A stretch of 53,823 bases of DNA from Burkholderiales bacterium (lineage in GTDB: Bacteria; Pseudomonadota; Gammaproteobacteria; Burkholderiales; Ga0077523). The position numbers were made by a program, and so were the translations under genes. The notes beneath the pieces are model-generated. The model was not told the DNA's origin. It saw only the letters and a program-made list of their open reading frames with translations, and did not search any database. The stretch lies in the NCBI GenBank assembly GCA_019747905.1, contig JAIEQG010000064.1:1-53823 (forward strand), given 5' to 3'. Of this stretch, positions 1-8,165 are shown in pieces (position 1 is the first letter of the stretch; the number at the start of each line of letters is the position of its first letter).

Positions 1-192
1 GCGATGCCGGCGGACATGCGCAGCCTGGAACGCAAACACATCCTCGACATGCTGTCGGCCGCGAAGGGGGTGCGCAAGGTGGCGGCGGAACGGCTGGGAA
101 TGAGCGAACGGACCTTGCGCTACAAGTTGCAGCAGTACCGCGGCGAAGGATATGCCGTGCCGGGTAGCGGGCAGGACGATCCGGCCCCATGA
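1..192 (+). CDS. Sigma-54-dependent flagellar activator (FleR/FlrC type), 3' end only
   Basis: Only the last 63 residues are present; the frame is open to the window edge. They hold a Fis-type (HTH_8) DNA-binding helix-turn-helix: a first helix around HILDMLSAAKG, then VRKVAAERLGMSERTLRYKLQQYR, the usual C-terminal end of NtrC-family activators. The AAA+ and receiver parts are outside the window. Because a sigma-54 promoter follows directly and then fliE, this is most likely the FleR/FlrC activator that switches on the class III flagellar genes. The family is clear from the helix-turn-helix; the exact identity is inferred from context. Confidence 0.8.
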   Translation, partial: AMPADMRSLERKHILDMLSAAKGVRKVAAERLGMSERTLRYKLQQYRGEGYAVPGSGQDDPAP

Positions 193-195
193 TCT

Positions 196-211
196 CGGCA
201 CGGGGCTTGCT
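196..211 (+). promoter_or_regulatory. Sigma-54 (-24/-12) promoter of the fliE operon
   Basis: The bases CGGCACGGGGCTTGCT match the sigma-54 consensus TGGCACG-N4-TTGCW at all but the first position. GG at 197-198 and GC at 209-210 have the required ten bases between them. Transcription would start near 222, about 50 bases before the fliE ATG. It lies between the activator gene and fliE, as expected for FleR/FlrC-dependent flagellar transcription. Confidence 0.85.
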
Positions 212-271
212 GATCGACACGACGATGGCGTTGCACGCCAGGAACACACGCACGCCAGCCACCACCATCGC

Positions 272-586
272 ATGAACACCCAGGGCATCGATCAACTGCT
301 GAGGGAACTCAGCCAGACCGCGGCGAAGGCCGGCGGGCAGGAACCGGCAGAAGCTGCCGGGGCGGCAAATTTTGCCGACCTGCTCAAGGCCTCTCTCGAC
401 CAGGTCAACGCGGCGCAGCAGCAGGCCACGAGCATGCAGCAGGCCTTCGACGCGAACGATCCCAACGTGAACCTGCAGGAAGTCATGGTCTCGCTCCAGA
501 AGGCGAACCTGTCGTTCCAGACGATGGTGCAAGTGCGCAACCGCCTCGTCACCGCGTATCAGGAAATCATGAACATGCAAGTCTGA
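272..586 (+). CDS. fliE: Flagellar hook-basal body protein FliE
   Basis: FliE is the small periplasmic adaptor between the MS ring and the proximal rod, and an early substrate of the flagellar type III export apparatus. The 104 residues end in the family signature (NLQEVMVSLQKANLSFQTMVQVRNRLVTAY followed by a QEIMNM segment). The frame is open further upstream, but that part reads through the sigma-54 promoter and has no FliE similarity. The ATG at 272 gives the normal FliE length and start (MNTQGIDQLLREL). It is the first gene of the fliEFGHIJK transcript, 20 bases before fliF. Confidence 0.95.
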   Translation: MNTQGIDQLLRELSQTAAKAGGQEPAEAAGAANFADLLKASLDQVNAAQQQATSMQQAFDANDPNVNLQEVMVSLQKANLSFQTMVQVRNRLVTAYQEIMNMQV

Positions 587-606
587 CCTGACGGGCAGAC
601 GCGCTG

Positions 607-2277
607 ATGGCACAGGCTTCCGCTAGCAGTCTTCCCGCGCTGGCCCGCGGCTTCCTCCAACTCAGCAACGCCCGCAAGATCGGACTCGGCATCGGTGTCG
701 CCACCGTCGCCGCCATCCTCTGGGTCCTGTACCTCTACAGCAGCGCGCCCGAGTACCGCGTGCTGTTCGCGAACGTGTCCGACAAGGACGGCGGTGCGGT
801 CATCGCGGCCCTGTCGCAGTTGAACGTGCCGTATCGCATGGCCGACGGCGGCGGCGCGATCCTCGTGCCGGCGGGCATGGTCTACGAGACCCGTCTCAAG
901 CTCGCCTCCCAGGGGCTGCCGCGCGGCGGCGGCGTCGGATTCGAACTGCTCGAAACCCAGAAATTCGGCGTGAGCCAGTTCGTGGAACAGGTGAACTACC
1001 AGCGGGCGGTCGAGGGTGAACTCGCGCGCACCATCCAGTCGATCGCGGTGGTCCAGTCGGCCCGGGTGCACCTCGCCATTCCGAAGCCCACCGTGTTCGT
1101 GCGCGAGAACCAGAAACCGAGCGCATCGGTGCTGGTCACGCTGTATCCCGGTCGCACTCTCGATGCAGCCCAGGTCACCGGCATGGTGAACCTGATCTCG
1201 AGCAGCGTGCCGGAACTGTCGGCGCGCAACGTGACGGTGGTCGATCAGGCCGGCAATCTGCTCTCCGGCCCGACCGGCGACACCACCGGCCGCACCGCAC
1301 TGGATGCATCGCAGTTGAAGTACCTGCATCAGGTGGAGGCGGCCATCGCGGCGCGCATCGAAGCCATCCTGCGACCGATCGTCGGTCCCGAGAACGTGCG
1401 CGCTCAAGTGGCGGCGAACCTCGATTTTTCCGAGACCGAGCAGACTTCGGAGAGTTTCAAGCCGAATTCCAATCCGCGCGATCAATCGATCCGCAGCCAG
1501 CAGTCGAACGAATCGAACTCGACCACGCCACAGGCGGCGCAGGGTGTGCCAGGGGCGCTGTCGAACCAGCCGCCCGGTGCGGCGTCGGCGCCGCTGGTGA
1601 CGGCGCAGCCCGGACAGGCGCCGGGCAATCAGCCACCGCCGCCGGCCACCAGCTCGCAGAAGGAACAGACCATCAATTTCGAGGTGGACAAGACCATCCG
1701 CCACACCAAGGGCGAAGTCGGGTCGATCCGGCGCCTGTCGGTGGCGGTGGTGGTCAACTACCGGCGCGTCGGCGACGGCGCCAAGGCAAAGCTCGAACCC
1801 CTGGCCGAGCAGGAGATCACGCAGATCACCGATCTCGCCCGGGAGGCCATGGGGTTTTCCAAGGATCGCGGCGACACGCTGAACGTGGTCAACGCCCCGT
1901 TCCGCGTTACCGAAGCGGAGGCGGCTGCCGCGTCGTTGCCGTTCTGGAAGGACTCTTGGCTCATCGCGCTCGTGTTGAGCATCGCGAAGTGGATCGGCTT
2001 CACGATCGTTGCCTTCATCGCGCTGATGATGACGCGCACCGCGCTGCGCGATCTCATCCGCCTCGGCGCCATGCCGCAGCCGGCGGCGGCCGGTGCCGGC
2101 GCGGCCGGGATGGCCATGCCGGCGGGCGGGTACGAAGGCCAGGCTGCGCCGGGCGGTGGCGGTGCGCCGGGGCAGGCCGGTTACGAAGGGGATCTGCGCG
2201 CGGTGCGCGACATGGCCAAGCAGGACCCGGCGATCGTCGCGCAGGTGGTGAAGGGCTGGGTCGGGCGCGATGAGTGA
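607..2277 (+). CDS. fliF: Flagellar MS-ring protein FliF
   Basis: FliF forms the inner-membrane MS ring, the base on which rotor, rod and export gate are built. The 556-residue protein has a first membrane segment at about residues 26-46 (GIGVATVAAILWVLYLYSS), two YscJ/FliF ring-building domains over about 48-290, a Pro/Ala/Gln-rich periplasmic linker near 295-350, a second membrane segment at about 450-475, and a short cytoplasmic tail (VRDMAKQDPAIVAQVVKGWV) that binds FliG. Length and layout are normal. The end overlaps fliG by eight bases, which suggests translational coupling. Confidence 0.97.
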   Translation: MAQASASSLPALARGFLQLSNARKIGLGIGVATVAAILWVLYLYSSAPEYRVLFANVSDKDGGAVIAALSQLNVPYRMADGGGAILVPAGMVYETRLKLASQGLPRGGGVGFELLETQKFGVSQFVEQVNYQRAVEGELARTIQSIAVVQSARVHLAIPKPTVFVRENQKPSASVLVTLYPGRTLDAAQVTGMVNLISSSVPELSARNVTVVDQAGNLLSGPTGDTTGRTALDASQLKYLHQVEAAIAARIEAILRPIVGPENVRAQVAANLDFSETEQTSESFKPNSNPRDQSIRSQQSNESNSTTPQAAQGVPGALSNQPPGAASAPLVTAQPGQAPGNQPPPPATSSQKEQTINFEVDKTIRHTKGEVGSIRRLSVAVVVNYRRVGDGAKAKLEPLAEQEITQITDLAREAMGFSKDRGDTLNVVNAPFRVTEAEAAAASLPFWKDSWLIALVLSIAKWIGFTIVAFIALMMTRTALRDLIRLGAMPQPAAAGAGAAGMAMPAGGYEGQAAPGGGGAPGQAGYEGDLRAVRDMAKQDPAIVAQVVKGWVGRDE

Positions 2278-3268
2278 GGACGGCGTCAACCGCAGCGCGA
2301 TCCTCCTGATGTCGATCGGCGAGGAAGAGGCGGTCGAGGTCTTCAAGTACCTCGGGCCGAAGGAGGTGCAGAAGCTCGGCCTCGCCATGTCGAAGCTCTC
2401 GCACGTCACGCGCGAGGAGGTCGCCGGCGTGCTGCGCGAGTTTCGCGAGGAGGCGCGGCAGCAGACCGCCATCGGGACGGACTCCGACGCCTACATCCGG
2501 TCGGTACTCACCAAGGCCCTGGGCAACGACAAGGCCGGGGTTCTGATCGATCGCATCCTGCAGGGCGCGGACAACACCGGCATCGAGAGCCTGAAGTGGA
2601 TGGATTCCTCGGCGGTCGCGGAACTCATCAAGAACGAGCACCCGCAGATCATCGCGACCATCCTGGTGCACCTCGATCCGGATCAGGCGAGCGAGGTGCT
2701 CGCGACCTTCGCCGAGCGCTTGCGCAACGACGTCCTGCTGCGCATCGCGACGCTCGAGGGTGTGCAGCCCGCGGCGCTGCGCGATCTCAACGACGTGCTG
2801 ACCCAGTTGCTGACCGGCAGCGACAAGCTGAAGAAGAGCGCGATGGGCGGGGTCACGGCGGCGGCCGAAATCCTCAATTTCATGGGCGGCCAGTACGAGG
2901 CTTCGGTCACCTCCTACATCCGCGAAGTGGATCCGGATCTCGCGCAGAAGATCCAGGACAAGATGTTCGTGTTCGAGAACCTGCTCGACCTGGACGATCG
3001 CGGCATCCAGCTGCTGCTGCGCGAAGTGCAATCCGAGACGCTGATCGTGGCGCTGAAGGGCACGTCCGATCCGCTGCGCGAGAAGATCTTCAAGAACATG
3101 TCCACGCGGGCCGCGGAAATGCTGCGCGAGGATCTCGAGGCGAAGGGCCCGGTGCGCCTGTCCGAGGTGGAAGGCGAGCAGAAGGAGATCCTGAAGATCG
3201 TCCGCCGTCTCGCGGATGAGGGCCAGATCGTGCTGGGCGGCAAGGGCGAGGAAGGCCTTGTCGAGTAG
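2270..3268 (+). CDS. fliG: Flagellar motor switch protein FliG
   Basis: FliG links the MS ring to the C ring and meets the stator to produce torque. The 332 residues show the N-terminal FliF-binding domain, a middle domain with the conserved EHPQ motif (KNEHPQIIATILVHLD, about residue 123), and the C-terminal torque domain with the charged helix LKGTSDPLREKIFKNMSTRA. Length is standard. It starts inside the end of fliF and its last 11 bases are shared with the proposed fliH start, so fliF, fliG and fliH look coupled. Confidence 0.97.
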   Translation: MSEDGVNRSAILLMSIGEEEAVEVFKYLGPKEVQKLGLAMSKLSHVTREEVAGVLREFREEARQQTAIGTDSDAYIRSVLTKALGNDKAGVLIDRILQGADNTGIESLKWMDSSAVAELIKNEHPQIIATILVHLDPDQASEVLATFAERLRNDVLLRIATLEGVQPAALRDLNDVLTQLLTGSDKLKKSAMGGVTAAAEILNFMGGQYEASVTSYIREVDPDLAQKIQDKMFVFENLLDLDDRGIQLLLREVQSETLIVALKGTSDPLREKIFKNMSTRAAEMLREDLEAKGPVRLSEVEGEQKEILKIVRRLADEGQIVLGGKGEEGLVE

Positions 3269-3902
3269 CAAGATCATTCCGAAGGCGAGCGCCGGGGCCG
3301 CCAAGGCGTGGCAGCCCGGCAGCGTGGATCGGCGCGCGGCCACAGGTACGGCAACTCCCGAGCTGACGCCGCAGCAGAAGTTCCAGGCTGAGCTCGAGCG
3401 CTTGCGCGGCGAGGCGCGGGCGGAAGGGCGGCGCGAGGGCCTCGAGCAGGGTTTCGCGGCCGCCAAGGTCGAGGTGGAGGAACTGCGCCTGCTGCTCACG
3501 AACCTGCGCGAGCTGATGCTCGACTTCGAGCAAGGCGTGGCTTCCGACGTGCTGTCGCTTGCGCTCGAGGTGGCGAAGCAGATGGTGCGGCAGTCGATTC
3601 GCGTCAAGCCGGAGCTCGTGTTCGCCATCATCAAGGAGGCGGCGATGAGCTTTCCGGAGATCGCGGACGATCCGCGCCTCATCCTGCATCCGCTCGATGC
3701 CGAACTGGTGCGCAAGGCGATCGCGCCCACTCTCACTGCGGACGAACTGCCGTGGAAGCTCACCGAGGATCCGCAGATGGAACGCGGCGGGTGCCGCTTC
3801 CAGACCGGGTCGTCGGAGATCGATGCCACGCTCGAGAACCGCTGGCGGCGGATCGTCGCCGCGCTGGGCCGCGACGACGCGTGGCTCGATCTGAACATCT
3901 GA
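3258..3902 (+). CDS. fliH: Flagellar assembly protein FliH (TTG start)
   Basis: FliH is the cytoplasmic regulator and stator of the export ATPase FliI. The frame contains a long helical region rich in Glu/Arg/Ala (RGEARAEGRREGLEQGF) typical of FliH, then the C-terminal domain that contacts FliI. An ATG at 3216 lies deep inside fliG and would add a non-homologous leader. A TTG at 3258, with AGGAAGG just upstream, gives a FliH-like start (LSSSKIIPKASAGAAKAWQ), so TTG is chosen; the product is then 214 residues. The C-terminal part reads DPQMERGGCRFQTGSSEIDA, a family signature. Confidence 0.88.
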   Translation: MSSSKIIPKASAGAAKAWQPGSVDRRAATGTATPELTPQQKFQAELERLRGEARAEGRREGLEQGFAAAKVEVEELRLLLTNLRELMLDFEQGVASDVLSLALEVAKQMVRQSIRVKPELVFAIIKEAAMSFPEIADDPRLILHPLDAELVRKAIAPTLTADELPWKLTEDPQMERGGCRFQTGSSEIDATLENRWRRIVAALGRDDAWLDLNI

Positions 3903-3960
3903 GGCCGATGGTGTGACCGGTCGTCTCCCCACCGGATCGCGCGGGACGGGGTTGGAAGCT

Positions 3961-4051
3961 GCCCCCATCCCAACCTTCCCCCAGCCCCGCTGGGGGAAGG
4001 GGTGCATGGCTCCCTCCCCCGGCTTTGCCGGGGGAGGGTTGGGGTGGGGGC
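3961..4051. repeat. Palindromic hairpin element before fliI
   Basis: An outer inverted repeat (3961-3975 with 4037-4051, 14 of 15 positions paired) encloses two perfect inner hairpins: CTTCCCCCAGC/GCTGGGGGAAG at 3975-3999 and CCCTCCCCCGGC/GCCGGGGGAGGG at 4012-4038. The whole could fold into a three-way structure in RNA or a cruciform in DNA. It fills the 174-base fliH-fliI gap inside the operon and resembles the REP-like palindromes scattered in many proteobacterial genomes. There is no T-tract, so it is not a standard terminator; it may stabilise or attenuate the transcript. Confidence 0.75.
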
Positions 4052-4076
4052 AAAGCGGCTTCGTACCAACCGTACC

Positions 4077-5480
4077 ATGAGCCGACTGCGCCGCTGGCAG
4101 AAGTACTTCGAGGACTGCCACAGCGCCGTGGGCATGGTGCCGCCCTGGTCGGTGAGCGGGCGCCTCACACGGGTCGCGGGGCTGGTGATGGAAGCCGTCG
4201 GTCTCAAGCTGCCGGTGGGCAACAGCTGTTACGTGATCGCGCCGAGCGGCCAGCGCGTCGATGCCGAAGTGGTGGGATTCTCCGGCGAGAACGTGTTCCT
4301 GATGCCGGCGACCGACGTGTATGGTCTCGAACCCGGGGCGATCGTCGTGCCGGTGGAGTCGCACGTGGTGCGCAGTCCCAAGCTGGGCGTGGACTTCATT
4401 CCTCGGCGTCGCGCCGAGGACAGGGCCCGTCAGGTGGCGGTCGGGTGGGGGCTGCTGGGACGGGTGCTCGATGCCACCGGGCGGCCGCTCGACAACCGTG
4501 GCGTCGTGGTGACGGAGCGCCAGGTCCCGCTCTACAGCCGGCCGCTCAACCCGCTCGAACGCACCCCCATTCACCAGGTGCTGGACGTGGGTGTACGGGC
4601 GATCAACGGGCTGCTCACCGTCGGTCGCGGCCAGCGCCTCGGGTTGTTCGCGGGCAGCGGTGTGGGCAAGAGTGTGCTGCTCGGCATGATGGCGCGCTAC
4701 ACCGAGGCCGACGTGGTGGTGGTGGGGCTGATCGGCGAACGCGGCCGCGAGGTGAAGGAGTTCATCGAGAACATCCTCGGCAGTGAAGGGCTGGCGCGCT
4801 CGGTGGTGGTGGCAGCACCGGCGGACAGTCCGCCGCTGTTGCGGCTGCACGGCGCAGCCTACGCCACGGCCATCGCCGAGTTCTTCCGCGACCAGGGCAA
4901 GCAGGTGCTGCTCATCATGGATTCGCTCACGCGCTTTGCCATGGCCCAGCGCGAGATCGCGCTCGCGATCGGCGAGCCGCCCGCGACCAAGGGCTACACG
5001 CCGTCGGTATTCGCGAAGCTGCCTCAACTCGTGGAACGCGCCGGCAACGGCGACGAAGGCCAGGGGTCGATCACGGCGTTCTACACCGTGCTCGCCGAAG
5101 GCGACGACCAGCAGGACCCGATCGCGGACGCTGCGCGGGCGATTCTCGATGGCCACATCGTGCTGACGCGCGATCTCGCGGACCAGGGCCATTATCCCGC
5201 CATCGACATCGAAGCCTCGATCAGCCGCGCGATGACCGAGATCGTGCCGCTCGAGGACATGGCGCGCGTGCGGCGGTTCAGGCAGCTCTACTCGGCCTAC
5301 CGCCGCAGCCGCGACCTGATCAACGTGGGGGCGTACGTGAGCGGTGCCGATCCCGTGGTGGACGAGGCGCTCCGATTGCGCGAGCCGTTCCTGCAGTATC
5401 TGCGGCAGGACGTCGACGAGCGCGACGACTACGCGAGCAGTCGCGCGCGCCTGAACGCGCTGCTCGCAGCAGTGCCCTGA
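4077..5480 (+). CDS. fliI: Flagellum-specific ATPase FliI
   Basis: FliI is the hexameric ATPase that unloads chaperones and primes substrates for the flagellar type III export gate. Seen in the 467 residues are the Walker A loop GSGVGKSV (about residue 194), the GERGREV segment, the Walker B strand with [21 protein letters not shown], and [20 protein letters not shown], all typical of the type III/F1-beta ATPase family. The frame is open upstream through the hairpin element; the ATG at 4077 ([14 protein letters not shown]) gives the family length and N-terminus. Confidence 0.96.
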   Translation: MSRLRRWQKYFEDCHSAVGMVPPWSVSGRLTRVAGLVMEAVGLKLPVGNSCYVIAPSGQRVDAEVVGFSGENVFLMPATDVYGLEPGAIVVPVESHVVRSPKLGVDFIPRRRAEDRARQVAVGWGLLGRVLDATGRPLDNRGVVVTERQVPLYSRPLNPLERTPIHQVLDVGVRAINGLLTVGRGQRLGLFAGSGVGKSVLLGMMARYTEADVVVVGLIGERGREVKEFIENILGSEGLARSVVVAAPADSPPLLRLHGAAYATAIAEFFRDQGKQVLLIMDSLTRFAMAQREIALAIGEPPATKGYTPSVFAKLPQLVERAGNGDEGQGSITAFYTVLAEGDDQQDPIADAARAILDGHIVLTRDLADQGHYPAIDIEASISRAMTEIVPLEDMARVRRFRQLYSAYRRSRDLINVGAYVSGADPVVDEALRLREPFLQYLRQDVDERDDYASSRARLNALLAAVP

Positions 5481-5482
5481 CG

Positions 5483-5938
5483 GTGGCGCGCCGCTTCCCC
5501 CTTGAAACCGTGCGCCAGCTGGCGCAGCGGCGCACCGCGGATGCGGCGACCGAGCTCCAGGGTCACTCGACGCGCTTGCGCGCCGCCCAGGACAAGTTGA
5601 AGCAACTGCAGGGCTATCGGGACGAGTACCGGTCAGCCAAGGCCAACGCCATGGTGCAGGGCGTTGCCATGGCGCGCTTGCGCGAGTTCGAGACGTTCCT
5701 GGCACGCATCGAGGAGGCGATTGCGGCCCAGACTCTCGAAGTCCAGCGCGCGGAGGTGCTGTGGGAGGCCGCGCGGGCGCATTGGGCCGAACAGCACAGG
5801 CGCGAAAAGGCGATGGATACCTTGGCCGATCGTCACACCGCTCAGGAACTCCAGCGCGAGATCCGGCAGGATCGCAAGGCGCAGGACGAGTTTTCGGCTC
5901 GAGTGAAGCCCGGACCCATGAAGATCCGCCTGAAATAG
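5483..5938 (+). CDS. fliJ: Flagellar export chaperone FliJ
   Basis: FliJ is the coiled-coil stalk inside the FliI hexamer, like the gamma subunit of F1-ATPase, and helps escort export chaperones. The 151-residue product is almost wholly helical and charged, with heptad-like stretches from residue 15 to 145 and no hydrophobic segment, as expected. It begins with GTG two bases after the fliI stop (MARRFPLETVRQLAQRR). Identification rests on position and helical character more than on a sharp motif. Confidence 0.88.
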   Translation: MARRFPLETVRQLAQRRTADAATELQGHSTRLRAAQDKLKQLQGYRDEYRSAKANAMVQGVAMARLREFETFLARIEEAIAAQTLEVQRAEVLWEAARAHWAEQHRREKAMDTLADRHTAQELQREIRQDRKAQDEFSARVKPGPMKIRLK

Positions 5939-5993
5939 GTGGCACGGCGATTGCCATTCAAGGCCCTGTCCGAGTCGAAACAGAGGTTTGGCC

Positions 5994-7094
5994 ATGTCTC
6001 AAGGTACAGTTTTGCCGCCCGTGTCGGCCCCGGCGGCGGATGTTGCCGCCCTGGCTGGGCGCGACCAGCCCCTGACCGCCGATGCGGCCGGATCGACCTT
6101 CGGTGATGTCTTGCAGGCCCAGATGGAAAAGGGGCTCCCGCCGGCAGATGCCAAGGCGGTCGCGTTGCTGACTGCGGAACCCACGATGGAGCCGGATCCT
6201 GGGTCCGTGGTCACGGCCCAGCCCCCCATCGACGCAGCACTCCTGGCCGCCGCGGTCACAACTCCTGCTTTGGTACCGGTGACCCCGGTTCCTGCCCCTG
6301 TCACCGACAACGGGCTCGAGCCGGCATCGACGCCGGAGGAGTCCCCACTGCCCGCGACGGCCGCGTTACAGGTCCGTGAGACTGCGGGAAACCGCATCGA
6401 GCGTGCCGACGTCGGTCCGAGGACCGCGCTGCCGACGGCCAATGTTTCAGCGGCAACCGAACGGCGTCCCGATACCCCGCAGGCGGTAGCCCCGGTGGTC
6501 GAGGCACAGGCAGCGCCGCAGGCGGCCGACGTGCGGCCGCGCGATTCGGGCGCAGAGTTGAGGCCCATGGCAGCAGTGCAGCCGGTCGTTGCGGAGACGC
6601 CGACTGCCGTTGTTTCCGGCATGGAAATCCGGCGCGAATCGACGGCAACCCCCATCAAGGTCGAGGTCGCCCAGCCGGTGACCGCACCGGGCTGGCGCGA
6701 TGCGTTCGCCGACCGGGTGACCTGGATTGCCAACACTCGCCAGCCCGCCGCCGAGTTGCAGATCAACCCGCCCCAGCTCGGGCCGGTGGAGATTCGCGTC
6801 AGCATGAACGCGGACCAAGCCAACCTTTCGTTCTTCTCGCCCCATGCGGCCGTGCGCGAAGCGATCCAGGCATCGTTGCCGCGGCTGACCGATGCGTTAG
6901 CAGCCTCCGGTCTCACTCTGGGCAATGTCCTGGTGGGCGCCGAATCGCAATCCGGGCAGCAGCCGGGCGAGCGCGAAGCTCCCAGCCGATTCGCGGGGAC
7001 TTCGAGAGAGGTATTCGACGGTACCGAAGCGGCAACGACGGTGACCTGGCTACGGCCCGGCGGCGGTGTCGGCCGGGTTGATCTGTTCGCCTGA
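5994..7094 (+). CDS. fliK: Flagellar hook-length control protein FliK
   Basis: FliK is the secreted ruler that measures hook length and switches export specificity. The N-terminal two thirds of the 366 residues are low-complexity Ala/Pro/Thr/Val sequence, as usual for the variable ruler part. The C-terminal Flg_hook domain (about residues 230-320) shows the conserved ELQINPPQLGPVEIRV core and the AVREAIQASLPRLTDALAASG helix. A TTG six bases earlier is also in frame, but the ATG at 5994 has an AGAGG ribosome-binding site. It is the last gene before the terminator at 7277. Confidence 0.93.
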   Translation: MSQGTVLPPVSAPAADVAALAGRDQPLTADAAGSTFGDVLQAQMEKGLPPADAKAVALLTAEPTMEPDPGSVVTAQPPIDAALLAAAVTTPALVPVTPVPAPVTDNGLEPASTPEESPLPATAALQVRETAGNRIERADVGPRTALPTANVSAATERRPDTPQAVAPVVEAQAAPQAADVRPRDSGAELRPMAAVQPVVAETPTAVVSGMEIRRESTATPIKVEVAQPVTAPGWRDAFADRVTWIANTRQPAAELQINPPQLGPVEIRVSMNADQANLSFFSPHAAVREAIQASLPRLTDALAASGLTLGNVLVGAESQSGQQPGEREAPSRFAGTSREVFDGTEAATTVTWLRPGGGVGRVDLFA

Positions 7095-7101
7095 GTGATC
7101 T

Positions 7102-7165
7102 GACACCCCCCCGACGTGCCTCCCACCCTTCCCCCCGTGAGGCCAGCCCTATTGTGGGCTGAGGC
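7102..7165 (+). repeat. Degenerate copy of the 81-bp repeat family
   Basis: The order CCCCCCCGA, GCCT, TCCCCCCG, GAGGCCAGCCCT, TTG and GGGCTGAGG follows the 81-bp units between fliQ and fliR, with several changes and small deletions. It lies just after fliK. Confidence 0.6.
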
Positions 7166-7276
7166 CGGACCCGGACAGTCCCTGCAGACCGTCTGCAGCT
7201 GACGAAGGCCATCGGTCTTTAGCCGATGGCAGGCCTGGCGAGGGCTGAACCCAACGACGTTCTGGAACATGCCGAC

Positions 7277-7312
7277 AGCCCGGCAGCGCAAGCTGCCGGG
7301 CTGTTCTTTTTC
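7277..7312 (+). terminator. Rho-independent terminator after fliK
   Basis: A perfect 11-bp stem (AGCCCGGCAGC at 7277-7287 with GCTGCCGGGCT at 7292-7302) is closed by a GCAA loop, a stable GNRA tetraloop, and followed by GTTCTTTTTC. It should end the fliE-K transcript, so fliL-R probably has its own promoter downstream. Confidence 0.88.
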
Positions 7313-7533
7313 AGGAGGCGGTCGAAAAGAAGCCAACTCACGGTTTATCTTGCAAAATCTCGGACCGTGGGTTACAAAGCACCGCAACTTACACGTCGAG
7401 CTTATTGTTTTTTAATCGAAATAGGGCATCGCCCCCGGATTTCACCCGACAAGAGTTTCGATGATTCAGCGAGTTGCCGGGACTCCCGCGGCTTGCAGCC
7501 AGTCCGGCTTCGGCCGGTTTTGCACAGGTATCC

Positions 7534-8163
7534 ATGGCCAAACAACCCGAACCGAGTGCGGCACCAGCGCCGGAAGGCGCACCAGCCAAGAAAAAGAAAC
7601 CGATCCTGATCATCGCCATCGCGGCTCTCGTCGTGCTGGCGGGTGGAGGTGCCGCCGCCTGGTTCCTGCTCGGTGGCAAGCACGACAAGGACGCCGAGCA
7701 TGCCGAGGCGGAAGCCTTGAAGCCGCCGGTCTATGTGACCCTCGAGCCGTTCACGGTGAATCTGACCAGCGAAGCCACCGACCGTTACCTCCAGGTCGGG
7801 ATCGACCTCAAGGTGTCGGCGGCGGACATCACGGAGAAGGTGAAAGTGCACCTGCCGGAGATCCGCAACGGCATCCTGCTCCTGCTCACCAGCAAGAAGG
7901 TGGACGATCTCGCGTCGATCGAGGGCAAGAACACGTTGCGCGAAGAGATCCGCGACATCGTCAACAAGTCCATCGGCTACTACAAGGCACCGGCGGTCCC
8001 CAAGCCCACCATCGAGAAGACCGAAGAGCAGGGGGGCGAGAAGCCTGCCGAGGAAAAGGCGGACGAGAAGCCGGCCGAGGAGGCAGCCGGTGAGAAGCCC
8101 GCAGCGAAGCCGCCCAAGAACGGCGTGATCGACGTGCTGCTGACCTCGTTCGTCATCCAGTAG
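7534..8163 (+). CDS. fliL: Flagellar basal body-associated protein FliL
   Basis: FliL is an inner-membrane protein that surrounds the stator units and supports torque. The 209-residue product has a basic Lys run, one membrane helix (about residues 23-47, ILIIAIAALVVLAGGGAAAWFLL) and the periplasmic FliL domain (VYVTLEPFTVNLTSE onward). Unusually, a Lys/Pro/Glu/Ala-rich stretch of about 45 residues with repeated EKPAEE-like units (about 155-195) lies before the final IDVLLTSFVIQ strand, which normally follows the last helix directly. The ATG at 7534 is preferred to the one at 7474, which adds an unrelated leader. Confidence 0.93.
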   Translation: MAKQPEPSAAPAPEGAPAKKKKPILIIAIAALVVLAGGGAAAWFLLGGKHDKDAEHAEAEALKPPVYVTLEPFTVNLTSEATDRYLQVGIDLKVSAADITEKVKVHLPEIRNGILLLLTSKKVDDLASIEGKNTLREEIRDIVNKSIGYYKAPAVPKPTIEKTEEQGGEKPAEEKADEKPAEEAAGEKPAAKPPKNGVIDVLLTSFVIQ

Positions 8164-8165
8164 GC

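Larger units (their letters stand above)
7095..7533. other. 439-base fliK-fliL gap with hairpins and a terminator
   Basis: This gap divides the flagellar genes into two transcripts. From left to right it holds a degenerate copy of the 81-bp repeat family (7102-7165), a perfect 8-bp hairpin GCCATCGG/CCGATGGC at 7208-7230, a strong terminator (7277-7312), and an AT-richer stretch (about 7370-7430) that would suit the promoter of fliL-fliR, although no clear -35/-10, sigma-28 or sigma-54 element could be assigned. No protein-coding gene is supported here. Confidence 0.7.

Noticed and set aside
559..5957. Very long minus-strand open frames opposite the fli genes
   Set aside because: They are GC-rich shadows: Arg/His/Asp-heavy products with no domains, opposite clearly conserved flagellar genes.
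7095..7533. Sigma-54 or sigma-28 promoter, or a cyclic-di-GMP riboswitch, before fliL
   Set aside because: CGGTTTATCTTGC has GG and GC only eight bases apart instead of ten; GCCGATGG lacks a matching -35; no GEMM core sequence was found.
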